Below, piece after piece: positions 8,143-16,738 of a DNA stretch of 43,407 nucleotides. Under the pieces are notes generated by a model. That model was not told the origin of the DNA and ran no database searches. It saw only the letters and a program-made list of their open reading frames with translations. Made by a program: the position numbers and the translations under genes. This DNA is from an uncultured Chloroflexota bacterium (GTDB taxonomy: Bacteria; Chloroflexota; Chloroflexia; Chloroflexales; Roseiflexaceae). The stretch spans positions 1 to 43,407 of the forward strand of contig CALFIC010000108.1 in the NCBI GenBank assembly GCA_937876225.1, given 5' to 3'. Position 1 is the first letter of the stretch. Every line of letters begins with the position of its first letter.

Positions 8143-9540
8143 GTGCGCAACCGCGAGATTGTACCCTTCCTTTTCATCATGTTAATTACCGCATTGTGTG
8201 CCTGGATTGCATTTGCACCAGACAACACATGGCTCGGTCGTGATGTAAGCGTACGCCTTGGTCTCGACCTCCAAGGTGGCACCCAAGTCCTCATGAAGGC
8301 AGACGGCGTTGTCGACAAAGACATCATGGCCACTGCTGCCACCGTCATCGAACGTCGTGTCAATGGTCTCGGCGTCAGCGAAGCAATTGTCCAGTTATCG
8401 GGCAAAGATCGCATCATCGTCGAACTCCCCGGCGTGCGCGACCCCGAACAAGCCATCGAAACGTTGCGTGGTACGGGGCGCCTCGAATTCATCGATACCA
8501 AAGGTAAATTCCTCAACGAAGGCACGATTGTGCGGACGTCAGGGAACCCAGAGCCCAAGGTACCGGCACCCGATCCCAAGAAGCCAGCTGATCCCGCCAA
8601 CCCCCAGCCAACGGTATCTCCAGAGGTCTATCAGAGCATTACTGATGGGCGCGACCTCGATACTCGTCAAGTATCGTTGCGGGTCACCAACGACAAAATT
8701 TCTGCCAAACCCGCAGTATCATTTGCCTTTACCGGGCAATCAGCTAGCGATTTGGCGACATTTACCGCAGCCAACATTCAAAAGCCGATGTGTATCGTGC
8801 TCGACAATGTGATTGTCAGCTGCCCGGTCGTGCAATCAGCATTGATTGGCGGTAGTGGTGAAATCACCACCAATGCCCGTGCCGATGCCGAAAAAATCCT
8901 CAACCAGCTCAAATATGGTTCATTGCCCATCACGTTGAACATTGAATCAAGCCGCACCGTATCGGCTACCTTGGGTGCCAATTCGGTCCAATCCAGTATC
9001 ATTGCTGGTATGGTTGGGTTGATTATCGTGGCGTTGTTTATGATTGTCTACTACCGCCTGCCTGGATTACTGGCAACGGTGGCATTGATTATCTACACCA
9101 TCATCATTTATGCGGTACACAAGATTATCCCTATTACGTTGACATTATCCGGTATCGCCGGTTTTATTTTGTCGATTGGGTTAGCGGTTGATGCAAACGT
9201 GTTGATTTTTGCCCGTCTCAAAGAAGAATTGCGCAACAAGCGTTCGTTGCTCCGTGCAGTCGATGCCGGGTTTGACGAAGCTTGGCCCGCGATTCGTGAC
9301 TCGAGTGCCTCGACCTTGATTACCAGTGCAATTTTGTTTGTATTCGGTAATAGCTTCGGGGTTAGCCTCATCAAAGGTTTTGCCTTGACGTTGGCACTCG
9401 GTATTCTGTTGAGCTTGTTCACGGCGGTAGTCGTTACCCGGACATTCTTGCGATTGATTGTGCGCAACGGCGCATTGCAATCACTCTGGCTCTATGAAAT
9501 CAGCAACGATCCCGACCTGCAAGAGCAGAGCGCGGTTTAG
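8143..9540 (+). CDS. secD: Protein translocase subunit SecD
   Basis: SecD works with SecF beside SecYEG and uses the proton motive force to help pull exported proteins across the membrane. The predicted 465-aa protein has one N-terminal membrane helix, then LGLDLQGGT, the family signature. A long extracytoplasmic P1 domain with a Pro/Lys-rich insert follows, and five membrane helices begin near residue 285. The start is taken as GTG at 8143, with GGAGG 10 nt upstream; a TTG at 8113 in the same frame is possible but would put GGAGG inside the gene. secF follows after 19 nt. The separate secD and secF arrangement is normal. Confidence 0.95.
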   Translation: MRNREIVPFLFIMLITALCAWIAFAPDNTWLGRDVSVRLGLDLQGGTQVLMKADGVVDKDIMATAATVIERRVNGLGVSEAIVQLSGKDRIIVELPGVRDPEQAIETLRGTGRLEFIDTKGKFLNEGTIVRTSGNPEPKVPAPDPKKPADPANPQPTVSPEVYQSITDGRDLDTRQVSLRVTNDKISAKPAVSFAFTGQSASDLATFTAANIQKPMCIVLDNVIVSCPVVQSALIGGSGEITTNARADAEKILNQLKYGSLPITLNIESSRTVSATLGANSVQSSIIAGMVGLIIVALFMIVYYRLPGLLATVALIIYTIIIYAVHKIIPITLTLSGIAGFILSIGLAVDANVLIFARLKEELRNKRSLLRAVDAGFDEAWPAIRDSSASTLITSAILFVFGNSFGVSLIKGFALTLALGILLSLFTAVVVTRTFLRLIVRNGALQSLWLYEISNDPDLQEQSAV

Positions 9541-9559
9541 GAATGAGAGCGTCTGCCAT

Positions 9560-10519
9560 ATGAAAAATATTGTGAGCCTCCGCTATATTTGGTTCCTTAT
9601 TTCGCTATTAGTCATCGTACCTGGTGCAATCTATTTTGCACTCTTTGGGCTCCGTACCGGGATTGACTTTGCCGGTGGTGCCTTGTGGGATTTACACTTC
9701 ACCACCAAACAAATCAGCGACCTCAACACCGAAAAAATCGGGGCGATTTTTGCTGAAAACGGCTTTGAAGGGGCACAAGTCCAAGTAAGTACCGTCAAAG
9801 TCAATGGCAAAGAAATTGCATCTGCAGTGGTACGCACCAAGGAACTCAGCGCCACCGCCCCTGAGCAACAACAACGCACCATCCTCGCCGCCTTGACCAA
9901 AGTCTACGGCGAAGTCCAACGTGAATCGCTCCAAAGCGTCGGCCCCACAGTCAGTGCCGAAGCAACCCGCAGTGCTGCGATCGCCGTCCTAGGCGCATGT
10001 GTCGCGATTTTGATTTACTTGACGGTCGCCTTCCGCAAAGCACCCAACCCCTTCCGTTATGGTGTATGTGCTATTATTGCCATGCTCCACGATGTGTTGG
10101 TAGTACTGGGCATGGCTGCCATCCTTGGGCACTACATTGGGCTAGAGGTCGATGCCTACTTCTTGACGGCATTGCTGACTATCATCAGCTTCTCGGTTCA
10201 CGACACCATCGTGGTGTTTGACCGTATCCGCGAGAATCTGATTCATCGCCGTTCCGGTGAAGTGTTTGACGATATCGTCAACCATAGCATCGTACAAACC
10301 CTGCCCCGTTCCATCAACACCCAGCTCACTAGCGTCTTTACGTTGACGGCATTGGTACTATTTGGTGGTGTCACCATCCGTAATTTGGTTTTGGTCTTAT
10401 TGATTGGGTTGATTAGTGGTACCTACTCATCAATCTTCAATGCCTCACAACTCCTCGTTGTCTGGGAACATCACGAATGGCGCAATTGGTTCCGCCGTGG
10501 TTCATCAGCCGAAGCCTAA
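9560..10519 (+). CDS. secF: Protein translocase subunit SecF
   Basis: This 319-aa partner of SecD has a first membrane helix at about 8-28. The signature FGLRTGIDFAGG follows near residue 28, then the P4-like periplasmic domain and five more helices. SVHDTIVVFDRIREN in the fourth-helix region is typical of SecF. The start at 9560 follows a weak GAGAG site and sits 19 nt after secD, so translation may depend on the upstream gene. The longer frame from 9458 lies inside secD and is rejected. Confidence 0.95.
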   Translation: MKNIVSLRYIWFLISLLVIVPGAIYFALFGLRTGIDFAGGALWDLHFTTKQISDLNTEKIGAIFAENGFEGAQVQVSTVKVNGKEIASAVVRTKELSATAPEQQQRTILAALTKVYGEVQRESLQSVGPTVSAEATRSAAIAVLGACVAILIYLTVAFRKAPNPFRYGVCAIIAMLHDVLVVLGMAAILGHYIGLEVDAYFLTALLTIISFSVHDTIVVFDRIRENLIHRRSGEVFDDIVNHSIVQTLPRSINTQLTSVFTLTALVLFGGVTIRNLVLVLLIGLISGTYSSIFNASQLLVVWEHHEWRNWFRRGSSAEA

Positions 10520-10553
10520 TCCCTGCGCCCAAGCATGAATATCCAATAATCAC

Positions 10554-10591
10554 AATAACGAGGAGGTGGGGCAACCCGCCTCCTCGTTATT
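10554..10591 (+). terminator. Strong hairpin after secF
   Basis: AATAACGAGGAGG pairs with CCTCCTCGTTATT. The stem extends through a T.G pair and GGG/CCC to a GCAA tetraloop (GNRA type). The 3' arm ends in GTTATT, so it is a short-tailed terminator that could act in either direction. It separates secF from the next small gene. Confidence 0.7.
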
Positions 10592-10624
10592 CGCAAATCG
10601 ATAGTAGCACCAAAGGAGTACGCA

Positions 10625-10987
10625 ATGTTTCAATGGCTCAAAGAGCGGTTTGCCGCAAGCCCCGCAGTGGCACAACCACCCGAACCGGTGGTCGTAATGA
10701 TTTGTGATGGCCCTGTCGATGCCGCCCTCTACCAAGCGCAACTCCAAGATGCCGGCATTCCGTCTGCCTTGATTGGCGCTGATAGTGCTAGTATGTTTGG
10801 CATGCAGAGTGGTCTCCTCGCCGACGTGCGGATTGTCGTCCCCCACGAATTCGCTGATGCCGCCATCGCATTACTCGCCGACAGTATTGACAATGATTAT
10901 CGTTTCGACGACAGCCAAGATTCAAGCGACACACCCGACAACAACCCATCCCGTAGCAACGATAGCGACGATAGTACCGACGTATAA
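10625..10987 (+). CDS. DUF2007-like small protein (putative signal-transducing family)
   Basis: This 120-aa soluble protein has a central segment of about residues 22-85 (VVVMICDGPVDAALYQAQL, then VRIVVPHEFADAAIALL). It resembles the DUF2007 fold, a small alpha/beta domain related to PII-like signal proteins. The C-terminal 35 residues are Asp/Ser/Asn-rich and probably disordered. GGAG lies 7 nt before the ATG. It stands between the secF hairpin and the TauE-like gene and could share a transcript with the latter. The function is unknown; the family call is moderate. Confidence 0.65.
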   Translation: MFQWLKERFAASPAVAQPPEPVVVMICDGPVDAALYQAQLQDAGIPSALIGADSASMFGMQSGLLADVRIVVPHEFADAAIALLADSIDNDYRFDDSQDSSDTPDNNPSRSNDSDDSTDV

Positions 10988-11139
10988 TTGCCATGACATC
11001 GCCATGGTACGCCCAGTCGTATTTTCGGGTGGCCTACAACGATAGCAGTACACCGAGATTGTCATGGGCATCACAACGGCACATCCATCGTGCCACGGGC
11101 ATTATTTTTCACCAGATAATACCACAAAGGACAACCACA

Positions 11140-11898
11140 ATGGCAATCATCGGGGCGGTCATCATCGGGGCAATCGTCGGCTTGTTGTTGGGATTGATTG
11201 GTGGCGGTGGGGCCGTACTGATTGTCCCAAGTATGGTCTACATCATGCATATTGACCCGCATGTCGCATTAGCAACCGCCCTGGTAATTGTGGGCGTCAA
11301 TGCGCTTATCGGTGGTGTGATGGCTTGGCGGGCGGGTCGCACCCACATGCGCACGGCGTTGCCGTTTGGCGTTGCGGGCATTGTGACCGCTTACCTCGGA
11401 GCCCGGATTTCGCGGCTCATTCCCGGTGATATTTTGCTTATCGCCTTTAGTTGTATGTTGCTCATCATCGCCCGCGTCATGTACCAAGGCAACAACACGC
11501 CACAACAGGTAGCGACCCAAGCCCGGCCGCTCTGGCATGTTTTACTCATCGGTGCGAGTGTCGGGTTGGTGACAGGAACGTTGGGCGTGGGCGGCGGTTT
11601 TTTGATTGTGCCCGCCATGGTATTGTTGGTGGGGCTACCGATGAGCGAGGCGGTGGGCACATCGTTAATTGTCATCGCCATCAATAGTGGTGCGAGTATG
11701 CTCGGGCACCTCGATACGCACCTCGACTGGACCCTGATTCTGTGGCTCCTCGTCGGCGCTATCCCCAGCATCCTGATTAGCGGACGGATTGCCCCGCATA
11801 TCTCCCCCAAACGCCTACGCCACGCTTTTGCGATCTTTGTGAGTATATTAGCCATTTTCATGTTAGCCGAAAATGTGTGGGGGCGGTTGGTGAAGTAG
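11140..11898 (+). CDS. TauE/SafE family membrane permease
   Basis: The predicted 252-aa integral membrane protein has about eight hydrophobic helices. It carries the internal duplication of the TauE/SafE family: the first half has GLLLGLIGGGGAVLIVP near residue 11 and the second has GLVTGTLGVGGGFLIVP near 145. Relatives export sulfite or other sulfur-containing organic anions, but the substrate cannot be read from sequence. The start at 11140 has AAGGA 8 nt upstream; the longer frame back to 10993 has no membrane or family similarity in its extra part. The preceding 150 bp holds only a weak GGCAC/GTGCC stem near 11080-11096 and no gene I can support. It converges with tsaD. Confidence 0.9.
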   Translation: MAIIGAVIIGAIVGLLLGLIGGGGAVLIVPSMVYIMHIDPHVALATALVIVGVNALIGGVMAWRAGRTHMRTALPFGVAGIVTAYLGARISRLIPGDILLIAFSCMLLIIARVMYQGNNTPQQVATQARPLWHVLLIGASVGLVTGTLGVGGGFLIVPAMVLLVGLPMSEAVGTSLIVIAINSGASMLGHLDTHLDWTLILWLLVGAIPSILISGRIAPHISPKRLRHAFAIFVSILAIFMLAENVWGRLVK

Positions 11899-11912
11899 AA
11901 GTGATTCCACGC

Positions 11913-12932
11913 CTACACAAACGCCAAATTGGCATCGACTGCTACCGACCAATCCGCCAATTGCGGGCGATAATAGGCACAGGCGGCGATCATTGCCGCA
12001 TTGTCGGTACAAAACTCAATTTGGGGGATGTGGACGGGCACCGGTACGCGCCGCACCAGTACTTCGCGCAAGCGCTTATTGGCGGCTACGCCGCCTGCAA
12101 GCACCATCGCCTGTGCGCCGGTATCCAGCACTGCTTGGCGCGTTTTGCGGGTCAAAATATCTACCACTGATTCTTGAAATAAATAGGCGAGTTCATATGT
12201 CCGCTGCGTCAAGGCTGCGCTATCGGCACTGTAAGTAGCGGTGGCCGCCTGCATTTCGTGGAGCACGGCGGTTTTGAGGCCACTAAACGAAAAATCGTAG
12301 CTGCCGTGTAACCACGCCCGTGGCATACGCTCAGTCCCTACCGGTGCCTGGGCCAATTGTTGGATTGCTGGACCACCGGGAAAGCCGAGTTTGAGCAGAC
12401 GAGCCACTTTGTCAAAAGCCTCACCGGCCGCATCATCGCGGGTACCACCCAAACGCTCGGCCTGCCCATGCCCACGGAGCAACGCCAACAACGTATGCCC
12501 ACCCGAGACAATCAGCGCCACACACGGGAAAACCGGTGGGGTACTATTGCCCAACCACGCCGCATACACGTGTGCTTCGACATGATTGACGGCGATAAAG
12601 GGCAACCCACGGGCCCACGCCAAGGTTTTGGCGGTATTGAGGCCCGTCAACAACGCCCCCGACAAGCCTGGGCCGTAGGTGGCAGCGACCGCATCGATGT
12701 CACGCCAACCACCGGGCGTCTGAGCAATAGCGTCGCGAACAACCTGCTCGATGCTCAAAATATGTTGGCGCGAGGCAACCTCGGGGACGACACCGCCATA
12801 ACGGCGATGAATGTCGATTTGCGAGGCGACGACGTTAGCGATAATCGTGTGCCCGTCACGGACCACGGCGGCGGCGGTTTCGTCACATGACGTCTCAATT
12901 GCAAGGATGGTTTGTATAGGTTTTATCATCAA
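11913..12932 (-). CDS. tsaD: tRNA N6-adenosine threonylcarbamoyltransferase TsaD
   Basis: TsaD transfers the threonylcarbamoyl group to A37 of ANN-decoding tRNAs, acting with TsaB and TsaE, which are not in the window. The 339-aa protein starts with ILAIETSCDETAAAVV, the universal family signature. HVEAH gives the metal ligands His117 and His121, followed by LIVSGGHTLL, and FCTDNAAM near residue 314 gives the C-terminal metal aspartate. Two adjacent ATG codons (12932, 12929) are possible starts and neither has a strong ribosome binding site. The gene is divergent from the secreted amidase, with 224 bp between the starts. Confidence 0.96.
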   Translation of the reverse strand: MMIKPIQTILAIETSCDETAAAVVRDGHTIIANVVASQIDIHRRYGGVVPEVASRQHILSIEQVVRDAIAQTPGGWRDIDAVAATYGPGLSGALLTGLNTAKTLAWARGLPFIAVNHVEAHVYAAWLGNSTPPVFPCVALIVSGGHTLLALLRGHGQAERLGGTRDDAAGEAFDKVARLLKLGFPGGPAIQQLAQAPVGTERMPRAWLHGSYDFSFSGLKTAVLHEMQAATATYSADSAALTQRTYELAYLFQESVVDILTRKTRQAVLDTGAQAMVLAGGVAANKRLREVLVRRVPVPVHIPQIEFCTDNAAMIAACAYYRPQLADWSVAVDANLAFV

Positions 12933-13085
12933 GAATTCATCTGTCTATGCGTTGACCGAGTATTGATTTAGTATACTATAGACTATAGGGGAAATGTTGG
13001 GAGCTTGCGATTTCCGTATTGCGATGCAAAAAAATCGATATGACAATCACCTGATAGTTTGCTGGAATACTGTTTTGTAAGGAAC

Positions 13086-13115
13086 TTTACCGTAGGCGTA
13101 CGCCGTCGTTATACT
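13086..13115 (+). promoter_or_regulatory. Candidate promoter of the secreted amidase gene
   Basis: TTTACC (13086-13091) and TATACT (13110-13115) are spaced by 18 bp, 41 bp before the start at 13157. A second possibility is TTGACC (12952-12957), 16 bp, TACTAT (12974-12979). Both are by-eye matches. Confidence 0.4.
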
Positions 13116-13156
13116 AACGACATATTGTGATATCCATCATCAAAAGGCCTTTGGCT

Positions 13157-16100
13157 ATGGCACGGTTCATCAATATCATCATGATACTATGTTTGATTGC
13201 GGGTGTATATGATTACACGCCGCCAATCAGCCATGCCGCCACCACTAACCCCGTCGATACTACGACTCATATCCTTGTGGCAGATGGAGCAGCACCACAG
13301 GCAATCGATTATACCAGTCGCATCCTCGACCCCATCACGGCACCACAACAATTTACAGCGCTGGTGGTGCAATGGCAAGTCAATGGTGATCTCGCTAGTA
13401 TCCAACTGGCAGTACGCATACAAACCATCGCTGGGTGGGGCGAATGGCAAATAGTGAGCCCCAACGATGAATTTGCAGACCCCAATGCGCCAGTCGGCCA
13501 AGCCACCAGTACCATGATTTCGACGGACATACCAGCGACTGCCTGGCAAGCACAAATCACCTTGACTCCCCAAAACACGAGTTATGTCACGCAAATCAGT
13601 GCCATCACTATGAATACACAGCTTCCCAACGCCACCCGGCGCATCCTGCCATCGGCAGCGTTCAGCAGTGCCAATGGCAGCAAACCACCCATTGTGGCAC
13701 GCACCACCTGGGGTGATAGCGACGTAATGGCCTGGGATCAACGGGCAGCCAACGGCGAAACCACTAATGCGACGTGGCTTCCTGAACCTAGCGAAATCGC
13801 CAAGCCGACCATGATTACCATTCACCACACTGCTACTCCTAATGATGCATTGGGGAGTGATTGGGCTGCCCGGGTACGCTCGATTTGGCGCTATCACACC
13901 ATCACCCATGGTTGGGGCGACATCGGCTATCATTTTTTGATTGATCCTAACGGCGTGATTTATTCGGGCCGACTCAATGGCGTGCGCGACAACGGTACCG
14001 TGATTGATGGAGCTCATGCCCTCGGGTATAACCGAGCAAATATTGGCATCTCGATGATGGGGACATTTAGCGACGTAGCACCAACGACTGCCGCCCAAAA
14101 CGCCCTCAATAGTCTGATTGCGTGGATTAGCATTACCTACCAGATTACCCCTAACACCACCGCCTATTACGCCTATAAAAACGTCACCCTCAATACAATT
14201 GTGGGACACCATGATATTGGAAGTACTACTTGTCCTGGCGGCGTATTGTATGATTTAATCCCAAGTATTCGTGTCGCCGCCGCAATCAATACCGGAAATC
14301 CACCCACCGACAATTGGATTGATACGGTTACCGTCAATAAAACCACATTATTCCCGAATGAAACTGCAGAATTCACCATCAACGTACGCAATAACTATAC
14401 CGACGGCACACCAATTAGTGGGGCTGCCTTTTCTTTTGCCACACCCGATACAGGATACACGTTTAACCAGGATGAGTGTTGGGCAAAGCAAAATAACCAA
14501 GGTATAACGTTATTTGATAAACCGATGATTACCACGAGTGCGAACCAACGCATCCGTGTTATGGCGGGAATCGCAAATTGGGATGCCCAATACAAAAACA
14601 CGGTCAACAAATGTCCACTCCTATCGACATCGAATCATCCATGGCGCTGGAGCATCGGGAATACCCCGTTAGCATCCGGTGAAACTCGCGCCGTCGTAGG
14701 CCGCGTGCGCTTCACCACGATCGGTAATTACACCGTTTATTTTGGCGTCGTCAAAGACTGGATTGGCTACCCTGATTCTCCATGTATTTCCGGAAGTCTG
14801 ACTGGGGCCTGTGCAATCAAACCCATTACCATCCATGTCATCGCGCGCCCTACGGCAACCACTACCGCCACCATTACTGCGACTCCCACCATAACTCCTT
14901 CCCCGACAATCACGCCGTCGAGTACTGCTGTCGCAGCCATACGCACGCGCATCGCCGCAGCCACCGCAACCATGGAAAGCGTCTATGCAACGGCTACTGC
15001 GCAATCCTTGGCTGCCAGTCAAACCAGCGTCGCAGATCGTTTAACCACCACTGCTATCCGCACCCAAGGAGTCGCAACGCGCACCGCTACTACAACGGCC
15101 ACCAAATCAGCAACAGCGACAGCGATACCCTTGATGCAAAGCGTGATTGCCTTACGTGGCGCAACTCAAACTGCCGTCATCGCATTGACTAGTACCATTG
15201 CAGCCAATCGCAACGCGATTGCAACACAACAACAAGCACAACGCAATGCCTTGACCCAGACCGCATTTACCCAAAAAACCGCCACAGCCCAACAAAAGCA
15301 GTTTTTGCTGAGTGCGACGCCATTTGCACAACAGACCCAAACAGCCTTTATCGCAACACAACGCAGTAATAATAGCACCAGTACCGCTGAAGTCATCAAT
15401 CATGATGCTACCCGCACGGCCACGGCATCACGTACCAAAACACTCAGCCCCACATACACCAATACGCGCACGACCACCAGCACCCGCACTGCAACGAATA
15501 CACGAACGAGCACCGTCACCAAAACAGTGAGCCCAACCTCGGTATCCGTGATTGTCCCTACAACGCTCGCAACACGGATACTCAGTGGTAATGTGACTCA
15601 ACTCATCAATAACCAACAATACCTCTTTGCACTCACCGGAAATGATACGGCAAGTCCAAACCTCGAAACCGTTGATTTAACCGATTTCACCCGTCAAACA
15701 CCATTCGCCATAGATGGTCTGTCCGCCAACCTGATGTCCATCAATCAAACCGATGATAATCAACTGGTGATTGTGGGACGGCTCAACTGGAATACGCTGT
15801 TTGTGCAACGGCTCGATGTCAGCGTAATCCCAGCGCAAGAAACTGGATATTGGACGGTATCGAGCCAAGTGTCTCCTAGTGCGCTGGTCGTATGTGGACG
15901 CTACATCTACATTGCAATGACACAAACAATTCCCAACAGTTCTGTTTTGCAAACCACATTGATTACATTGGCAAATGACGATTGGCTCCACGAATTAACG
16001 CCACGTATCGCATTACCTGGTCCCGTATCAGTGATGCACAATAGCGATAGTAGTGAATTTGGCTTAATGATTGCCGGGACAACTGCCAATAACAAAGGCT

Positions 16101-16531
16101 ATCTCGAGGCTGGTCGTATCCAAAACGGACGACTTATCATCGGAGCACCGTTGACTGTCCCGTTGCGGATTAATCAGATTGTCAGCCAGCACCAAATTAC
16201 CGGTCTCACCCCACAAAATCTACTTTTCACCAGCGATGGCACCTCGGTCATCCAGTATCAGCTTGATATTGGCACGCAAACGTTTATTCGGCTAGCAACA
16301 CAACCCATTGCCAATCTGCAGATTGTGCTGCTCCCCAATCCTACCCAGCTCCTAGCCGTCGCCAATAGCGCTCCTTGGCAAGTATTGCTCTACAACGTCT
16401 TGGCACGGGGAATCATTGCCCGTGGCACTGCAGTCATTGCACCAGATCAACCAACACACGTATTGGCGGCGGGACAATGGCTGGTATGGAGCACCAATAA
16501 CACGATTTATCGAGCCCAGCTCGATCGTTAA
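13157..16531 (+). CDS. Secreted PGRP-type amidase with stalk and C-terminal beta-rich domain
   Basis: This predicted secreted protein has 1124 aa. A signal peptide (about 1-27, ending SHA) is followed by a beta-rich N-terminal part (about 40-165). A peptidoglycan-recognition/N-acetylmuramoyl-L-alanine amidase domain (about 178-372) carries a full zinc set: His223/224 in TIHHT, His351/352 in VGHHD, Cys359 in TTCPG, and Tyr258 in GYHF. It should cut the peptide from MurNAc. A 175-aa Cys/Trp domain (388-562) shared with the next gene follows. Next come a long Thr/Ala/Gln-rich stalk (563-800) and a repeat-rich, possibly beta-propeller end (805-1124). ATG 13157 is preferred over GTG 13127 because AAAGG precedes it and the signal peptide then starts cleanly. 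No anchoring motif was seen. Confidence 0.85.
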   Translation: MARFINIIMILCLIAGVYDYTPPISHAATTNPVDTTTHILVADGAAPQAIDYTSRILDPITAPQQFTALVVQWQVNGDLASIQLAVRIQTIAGWGEWQIVSPNDEFADPNAPVGQATSTMISTDIPATAWQAQITLTPQNTSYVTQISAITMNTQLPNATRRILPSAAFSSANGSKPPIVARTTWGDSDVMAWDQRAANGETTNATWLPEPSEIAKPTMITIHHTATPNDALGSDWAARVRSIWRYHTITHGWGDIGYHFLIDPNGVIYSGRLNGVRDNGTVIDGAHALGYNRANIGISMMGTFSDVAPTTAAQNALNSLIAWISITYQITPNTTAYYAYKNVTLNTIVGHHDIGSTTCPGGVLYDLIPSIRVAAAINTGNPPTDNWIDTVTVNKTTLFPNETAEFTINVRNNYTDGTPISGAAFSFATPDTGYTFNQDECWAKQNNQGITLFDKPMITTSANQRIRVMAGIANWDAQYKNTVNKCPLLSTSNHPWRWSIGNTPLASGETRAVVGRVRFTTIGNYTVYFGVVKDWIGYPDSPCISGSLTGACAIKPITIHVIARPTATTTATITATPTITPSPTITPSSTAVAAIRTRIAAATATMESVYATATAQSLAASQTSVADRLTTTAIRTQGVATRTATTTATKSATATAIPLMQSVIALRGATQTAVIALTSTIAANRNAIATQQQAQRNALTQTAFTQKTATAQQKQFLLSATPFAQQTQTAFIATQRSNNSTSTAEVINHDATRTATASRTKTLSPTYTNTRTTTSTRTATNTRTSTVTKTVSPTSVSVIVPTTLATRILSGNVTQLINNQQYLFALTGNDTASPNLETVDLTDFTRQTPFAIDGLSANLMSINQTDDNQLVIVGRLNWNTLFVQRLDVSVIPAQETGYWTVSSQVSPSALVVCGRYIYIAMTQTIPNSSVLQTTLITLANDDWLHELTPRIALPGPVSVMHNSDSSEFGLMIAGTTANNKGYLEAGRIQNGRLIIGAPLTVPLRINQIVSQHQITGLTPQNLLFTSDGTSVIQYQLDIGTQTFIRLATQPIANLQIVLLPNPTQLLAVANSAPWQVLLYNVLARGIIARGTAVIAPDQPTHVLAAGQWLVWSTNNTIYRAQLDR

Positions 16532-16566
16532 CACTTCATTACAATTCACATTTCAAGCGATTTTTA

Positions 16567-16596
16567 TTGCGTTATTCCACATATTTACTATATACT
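16567..16596 (+). promoter_or_regulatory. Candidate promoter of the LamG protein gene
   Basis: TTGCGT at 16567-16572 and TATACT at 16591-16596 are 18 bp apart. The -10 sits in a run of ACTATAT repeats that offers several alternatives. The leader would be about 135 nt. Nothing else is evident in 16532-16738. Confidence 0.35.
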
Positions 16597-16738
16597 ATAT
16601 ACTATCGTAAATGTAATCAATGGAACAAAATTGGTTCACAGAGCATCACAATAGAAGCGCTATATCAGAAGCGTATCATAGCAATCTGGGTAATTATAGG
16701 CTAGGCTTGATACAACAACAATGGTAAGAGGTAGTCAC

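Noticed and set aside
13187..14212. 341-aa minus-strand open frame
   Set aside because: It is antisense to the amidase, whose zinc ligands and catalytic motif are all on the plus strand.
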